This document shows, one piece after another, positions 59,475-64,000 of a DNA stretch of 64,000 bases (positions within the stretch are counted from its first letter, which is position 1; each line of letters opens with the position of its first letter). The DNA is taken from assembly GCA_022385805.1 (NCBI GenBank), contig MU277720.1, positions 174,678 through 238,677 of the forward strand. Direction: 5' to 3'. The notes under the pieces were generated by a model, which worked only from the letters and a program-made list of their open reading frames with translations, did not search any database and had not been told where the DNA came from. Position numbers and translations under genes: made by a program. Source of the DNA: Pilatotrama ljubarskyi (taxonomy: Eukaryota; Basidiomycota; Agaricomycetes; Polyporales; Polyporaceae).

Positions 59475-59822
59475 TAGACTAATGGTCAGTGAGGAGCTTT
59501 CCTGCATACTTAGCAGTGGTACAGAGTCCCCTGAGCTAGTAATTGAAGGTCACATTATGTACAGCCGGCAGGTGCATGCAATGCCTTTAAGGAATTTGCA
59601 GTCAGCTGTGTTGCAGAGGTTATGGACTGCAAGCTCGAGAGCACCTCATATTTGTTCCTGTCACCTAAGGACAGCTTTTTTGAGGCCGCTCTGACAGGCT
59701 TCGACTTTGCAGAGGTTGCATGAAGGCTTCAGGACTCTTCCAGAGCACCTTGAAGGTGGACTCTTCTGCACAAAGTGATGCATTGGGCATGTCATGAAGA
59801 TTCATCAGCTTCTGACTTACAT
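59475..59822 (+). pseudogene. DUF6589-type ORF, downstream fragment
   Basis: Continues the split gene: RLMVSEELSCILSS directly after the element, then after a one-base shift and stops, VQPAGACNAFKEFAVSCVAE, MDCKLESTSYLFLSPKDS, FFEAALTGFDFAEV. These match the spacing of the DUF6589 family (SEELP.IL..., GA..A...FA..C, LTGF.F). A TGA ends the run near 59,712, though the same frame keeps reading LLHKVMHWACHEDSS up to the LTR at 59,823. The gene was therefore already decaying, or decayed after the insertion. Confidence 0.6.
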
Positions 59823-60372
59823 TGTTAGGAACCGTGCGGGGGTAAGACCTGTCCCGGAGGCCAGAAGCCAGAAGGCCGACATCAGACCGGAAGGGTCCAA
59901 TTGGAACCCGGTGGGAGTACACAAGGTGGGTATGGGAGGACTCGTGAAACTATAAGCAACACACTTTGAGAGTCGACGGAGTCCTCTAATTTACAGAGGA
60001 ATATATTATTATGTAATTGGACCAAAAGCGGATATCAGAGGACAAGTCACGAAGGACTTATCTGTCGGTTGAACTATGATCGGACCAGAGATTGGAGGAC
60101 AGAATGTTATTCTGGAGGATAAACAAATGGTAAAGAATGGAGGACCGAAGAGTACATCAGTAGAACAAGTGGTTGACGAGATATCCGAACTGAACTTCTA
60201 TCTAAGAAGTGCCGGTCTTATATAGAAGTACCGTTTAGTAAGTGAGTAAGCCAGAGCATTAATGACCAGCTTACTGCAGAGCGGAGTATCCGATTGGTAA
60301 GTCTCAGAGTTTGATCAGACTGATTGGGTTCCAAGAGGCACTGGACCGAAAGGGTCTGCACAGGTGCTAACA
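59823..60372 (-). mobile_element. LTR of the same family as 46,386-47,026, reverse orientation
   Basis: TG...CA ends: TGTTAGGAACCG at 59,823 and CAGGTGCTAACA at 60,372. On the minus strand it reads TGTTAGCACCTGTGCAG..., with a TATATAAG promoter, and shares gttcagttcggatatc and tcctccagaataacattc with the third copy. No matching target duplication is seen (TACAT vs AGTGA), so it may have arisen by recombination between elements. Confidence 0.75.
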
Positions 60373-60976
60373 AGTGATTGGACAGCTAAGCGCACCTCTG
60401 CTAGAGTTGCATAGTGACCCGTGCTGATGTCATTGTTCTCATTCTCATTCTTCATCCTGTCCTCTGCAGCATCATCACCTGGATGTTTGTTTAAAATCGG
60501 CTTTCGTTTGCTGTTGTGAGCGAAGCCTAGTGGTCAGGAGAGGTGTTGTGGACAATGCAGTGGCATTCTGGAGAGGTTCAACAGATGATCCAACGATGGT
60601 GGTGGTAGGTGGTGAGGAAGTTTGTGCTTGCATTTTGCAGTTGTCACAGCAGCGGTCAGATGGGCATATTGGGTGGACACATATGCATTGGCAGCGTGAG
60701 CATGGAGGATAAGGAGGGCAAGGTGCCTTACATACTCTGGGCACTGTCATGCACCGAAGTGGATTGGCACATGGACAGGTGTTGTGTTGGGACACATGCT
60801 GTAGGTGGTGGGTGGAGTGAGTACAGGGGTTCTGATGGAGGTCCAGGGGAGTTAGGATGGATTGACTGAGGGTAAGTACAGGAGTAAGTGCGAGGAGTAA
60901 CAAGGAGTAACAAGGAGTCTGAACTGAGGCAAAGGCTACTACCAGCGCGCTATTTATACTAATTAGCCCTGACAAA
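60373..60976. repeat. Repeat C, copy 2 (about 60,430-60,976)
   Basis: Counterpart of 44,150-44,775. It shares gagggtaagtacaggagtaa, agtctgaactgaggcaaagg, ctactaccag and ctatttatactaatta. A plus-strand LTR begins immediately after it. Confidence 0.6.
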
Positions 60977-61667
60977 TGTTAGCACCCGTGCGGATCCTTG
61001 CAGTCCTGCACCTTTTGGAACCCAATTGGTCCAATTGGGCTGGGAGACCCATTCCGGTACTCCTCATCATCATCAGCAATGAAACTAACCGGCCCCTTAC
61101 TCCACACGATCCTGGCCCTCACTCCATCTGATCCTGTTCCAATCTCCCCTCTGCAGTTACTGGTTACAAACCCAAACCTCACTTACTTCTTACTATATAA
61201 GCTTCGGATTCTATAGGGTAGCTCTTCAGTTCAGATATCCCGTTAGCCACTTGTTCTGCTGGTATGCTCTCTGGTCTCCCATCCTTTACCCATTTGTTTA
61301 TCCTCCGGAATAACATTCCATCCTCCGATTTCTGGTCTGATCAGATTCCGACTCCGGTCCGATCACAGTCCGACCTCCGACACTACTAAGATAAATCCTT
61401 AGTAACTTGTCCTCTGGTAACCAGCACTTCGCCACTTCAACTTCTACCACTGGTTTCTGACCGGCCTCCAACTTTGGTCTGCTTTCAGTCCAATAGTATA
61501 TTATATACCTCCGTAAATTGGAAGACTCCGCCGACTCCCGAAGCGTGTTACTAATAGTTTCGCGAGTCCTTTCCCATACCTTATACCGTGTGGACTCCGA
61601 CCGGGTTCCGATCGGACCCATCCAGTCTGATATTGGCCTTCCGGCTTCCGGCCTCCAGGATCTGGTC
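60977..61667 (+). mobile_element. LTR of the same family, 3'-truncated
   Basis: Starts TGTTAGCACCCGTGCGG at 60,977, carries TATATAAG at 61,194, and is collinear with the other two copies up to ttccggcctccaggatctgg. The final part (expected ...CCTAACA) is missing; repeat B begins directly at about 61,668. Confidence 0.75.
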
Positions 61668-62152
61668 CAGACTAGAGGATGGGGGTGGAGTACGTCCAGA
61701 CTTGGGGTGGAGTCGGAGACAAGGAGCGGAATTGAGGACAAGACACAAGTTGATTGCATGATCATAGCAATGACAAGAAGTACAACAAGTATCCGAACTG
61801 AGTAACTACGACATACTAGCTTGGTATATATAGAAGTAAGCCTTATTGTGAACGCAAACAATAAGGAGAAGGACGGAAGAGGGTTTCCGGGATGAAGAGA
61901 ATAAGCCTATTGTGAAGGAATGGCACAATCTGAGACATAAGACTGAACTTCGGAGAAAATGCGGAGTTGTAGTCCACAATGCAGAGTAAAAGTCCGGAAA
62001 AGCGGAGTACAAGTATGGAAAGAATGTAGTGAAGTCAGAATGGGGAAATAAGTCCGGAGTTAGGTCCGGAAAAAGCGGAGTTAATGGCCGGAGTTAAGTC
62101 CGGAAAATGCGGAGTTAAACTGGAGAAGAAGGTGGGTGCACAGGATGTAACA
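61668..62152. repeat. Repeat B, copy 2
   Basis: Collinear with 47,955-48,455: ccagactagaggatgggggt, tatatatagaagtaagcctt, gaaggaatggcacaatctga, repeated ccggaaaatgcggagtta units, and the end caggatgtaaca. Confidence 0.65.
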
Positions 62153-63173
62153 GACGTGACATGTTGACAAGAACCACTGGTCTATCCAGCATAAACCAGA
62201 GCAAGACCTATGATAGACAGAGCTGGCAAAAGCATCACATGACACAGATGCTGGACTGCATGGAGGCACCAGATCAACACCACATTAGATTCATCGAGGA
62301 TGCTTCACTCATCAAATTGCATCATGCCATTGCCAAGACAACAACCTTACTCAGGTAGCAGGCTTACTAAGATACTAAGCCAGACATTTGTGAGCATGAG
62401 GCTGGTGAGTAAGTAGGGAAAGAGAATGAGCAAGCAGGGAAAGAGGATCAATAAGCAGAGAAAGGGCTCTTAGTCAGATTTTAAAGTAGCTGACTCAGGT
62501 ACATATCAGTTTTCCACACCCTGAGCCAAAGGTATACAGTGTTTGACTGGTCCTCGGTGCCTGCTTCAATTCTTCGCTTTCACGTTCTGTTTTGATGTGA
62601 TATTATTCAACTCCCCATTGTACGTCTATACTTTGAATTAATCGAAAGGAACTCGGGGTCTGCTGTATTGAATGTGGTTTCTGTATTCTGTAGGATGGAA
62701 TGAGAATATCAATGTAGAGATCCTCAACCCTATGTAAACAATTCCGCGAGCGCTTCAGCCATTAATAGTGCAGACTGGCTCTCCCTACCCATGTCTATAG
62801 CCACGACCTTATTGCTCATGAATAGAGATTACTAGGGCCTGAATATATAGTGAGGAGGCAGGGTAGAGCTGCGACGCCGGTCACGCTCATGGTGATGTTG
62901 TGCCGACACTACCATATTTGGATTATCTGGTTTAGGTGCCGGCGCCAATGACTTACAAACCTGTGAGAATGGACTTGATTGCATACTACTATATTCTCAA
63001 CACTTCCCATTTCACTAAAATTGTGTGATTACTGAACAAGAAGGATACAAATCATTCAAAAACATGTGTGTTTGCCACCATGGCGGCAAAGAGTATTAAC
63101 GTTCAGGAAGGGAATTGTAAAGCTTTTGAATGAAACAAGTATCAAGTCCATACCACTCCTCCTGAACCATTGT
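62153..63173. other. AT-rich region without recognisable gene, left flank of Tc1 remnant
   Basis: No supported gene. Between 63,020 and 63,173 the minus strand shows the degraded C-terminal end of the Tc1-like transposase (TMVQEEWYGLDTCFIQKLYN, then stops). Confidence 0.4.
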
Positions 63174-63815
63174 CTATAGCTTGTCCAGATTGCGGGGAAG
63201 AGGATGGTGAGCTCGTACACGGTGCTTGATCACACTCCAGACATGTTCTATGATGTTCATGTCAGGAGAGGATGAAGGCCAGGGGAAAACGAGGATGCTG
63301 TGATCAGTGAACCACTTCTGGGCGAGCTTGGAAGTGTGCTTGCAATCATTGTCTTGCTGGAAGATGAAGGAGTGGGGGGAAAGATGATAGTCTTGAAGTG
63401 TACCCAAGAGCGATTCCTCGAGGATGGCACAGTACTTCTTCGCATCCATGATCCTGTTGATTCTGTGCAGGCATCCAACACCCTTCGAGGTAATGCAGCC
63501 CCAGACCATCAAACTTCCTCCCCCTCCCTGAACCATCTTCTTCAGATCCCGAATCATGTATGCCTCCACTCTTCACTGCCTCCCATCCCCACTGAAGAGA
63601 TTGAACTTGCACTCATCTGAGAAGATGATGAGCCTCAGCTTCCGGAGGTCCCATTTTGCCATGTCCTGCACCCAAATGCTCTGCTGCCTCTCATTGAGCT
63701 TGGAGAGATACAGCTTTGCCTGGCGTACCCTGCCATTCAGCTGTTGAACTCTGAGTAATTGCTCGAGTTCCTGTGCCCGTTTCAAGTCGAGATTCATCCC
63801 ATGGGACGCTTGCAT
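63174..63815 (-). pseudogene. Tc1/mariner-type transposase remnant (DDE_3)
   Basis: Transposase of the IS630/Tc1/mariner superfamily, broken. On the minus strand: RLIIFSDECKFNLFSGDGRQ (first catalytic Asp), in-frame TGA at 63,573, MVWGCITSKGVGCLHRIN, FIFQQDNDCKHTSKLAQKW (second Asp) and WPSSSPDMNIIEHVWSVIK (catalytic Glu, DD34E-like spacing). A second in-frame stop follows RNLDKL. The N-terminal helix-turn-helix region is missing: the frame starts at LKRAQELEQLLRVQQLNG and homology ends near 63,815. No TIR was found, so the element is immobile. Confidence 0.85.
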
Positions 63816-63896
63816 TGCGTACTTATATCATTCCTTTCGATTCATCCCTCCCTTACTCCGTTCTCAAGATATTGCTCACTTCGCATTTTAATCATT

Positions 63897-63930
63897 TGCA
63901 CTCACCCGGGATTGAACCCGGGACCTCATC
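63897..63930 (-). repeat. tRNA-like B-box / T-arm, probable SINE head
   Basis: On the minus strand GAGGTCCCGGGTTCAATCCC closes into a perfect tRNA T-arm (CCGGG-TTCAATC-CCCGG, 63,905-63,922) and matches the Pol III B box GGTTCRANTCC. The 7 nt after the arm have no complementary acceptor strand upstream, so it is not a functional tRNA. A tRNA-derived SINE or its fragment abutting the Tc1 remnant is likely. Confidence 0.55.
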
Positions 63931-64000
63931 CTTCCTTTTCGCATTTGTGGATTTCTGAGCGCTTCCCCAGCGCTGTGGCTTGTTCTACTGTACAGTTAGC

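Noticed and set aside
63897..63985. Functional tRNA gene on the minus strand
   Set aside because: Only the T-arm is convincing; no matching acceptor strand, D-arm or anticodon arm of normal spacing lies upstream.
1..64000. CRISPR array or bacterial operon signals
   Set aside because: No regularly spaced direct repeats; intron-rich eukaryotic genes throughout.

Overview
The window is nuclear DNA from a filamentous basidiomycete, most likely an agaricomycete of the polypore type. Its genes are cut by many very short introns (about 45-60 nt, GT-AG with CTNAC-like branch sites). The gene set is fungal: SCC2, YPD1-like, DUG2, USB1, METTL25-like, VIP1-like, a Stealth/XPT1-like transferase, RRP6 and RPAP3. 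The transposase types match those common in Agaricomycetes. The species cannot be named from the sequence alone.

Positions 1-43,450 form a dense GC-rich core of housekeeping genes. In order: the 3' part of the cohesin loader SCC2 (+); a Sec14/CRAL-TRIO lipid-transfer protein (-); a Ypd1-type phosphotransfer protein (+); a 2.3 kb gene-free stretch holding a cluster of GACTGTRAA motifs; DUG2 (+); USB1 (-); a METTL25-like methyltransferase with an apparent one-base frameshift (+); a large disordered RING-H2 protein with a predicted myristoylation signal (-); a VIP1-like RRM protein (-); two divergent epoxide hydrolase paralogues flanking a mitochondrial-type protein; an F-box-like protein (-); an uncertain hypothetical gene (+); a Stealth-family glycan phosphotransferase (-); RRP6 (-); and RPAP3 (+), which shares a 166 bp bidirectional promoter with RRP6. 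Two introns, in DUG2 and the METTL25-like gene, appear to be GC-AG.

From about 43,500 to the end the DNA turns AT-rich and becomes a transposon graveyard. It holds one MITE family with TIR TTATTACYGTTTGCATAA (four copies plus a stub). A solo LTR (46,386-47,026, TSD TCACG) sits inside one MITE. Two further LTRs of the same family are present, as are two other dispersed repeats, a decayed Tc1/mariner transposase, and a tRNA-like B-box element at the right edge.

The main finding is an 8,676 bp DNA transposon at 50,799-59,474. It has 15 bp imperfect TIRs beginning CAC, is flanked by TA, and splits a DUF6589-type reading frame. Removing the element plus one TA rejoins that frame in phase. It carries a large transposase-like gene and a smaller companion gene on the minus strand, both apparently broken by stop codons, and a divergent small Trp-rich ORF on the plus strand that appears intact.
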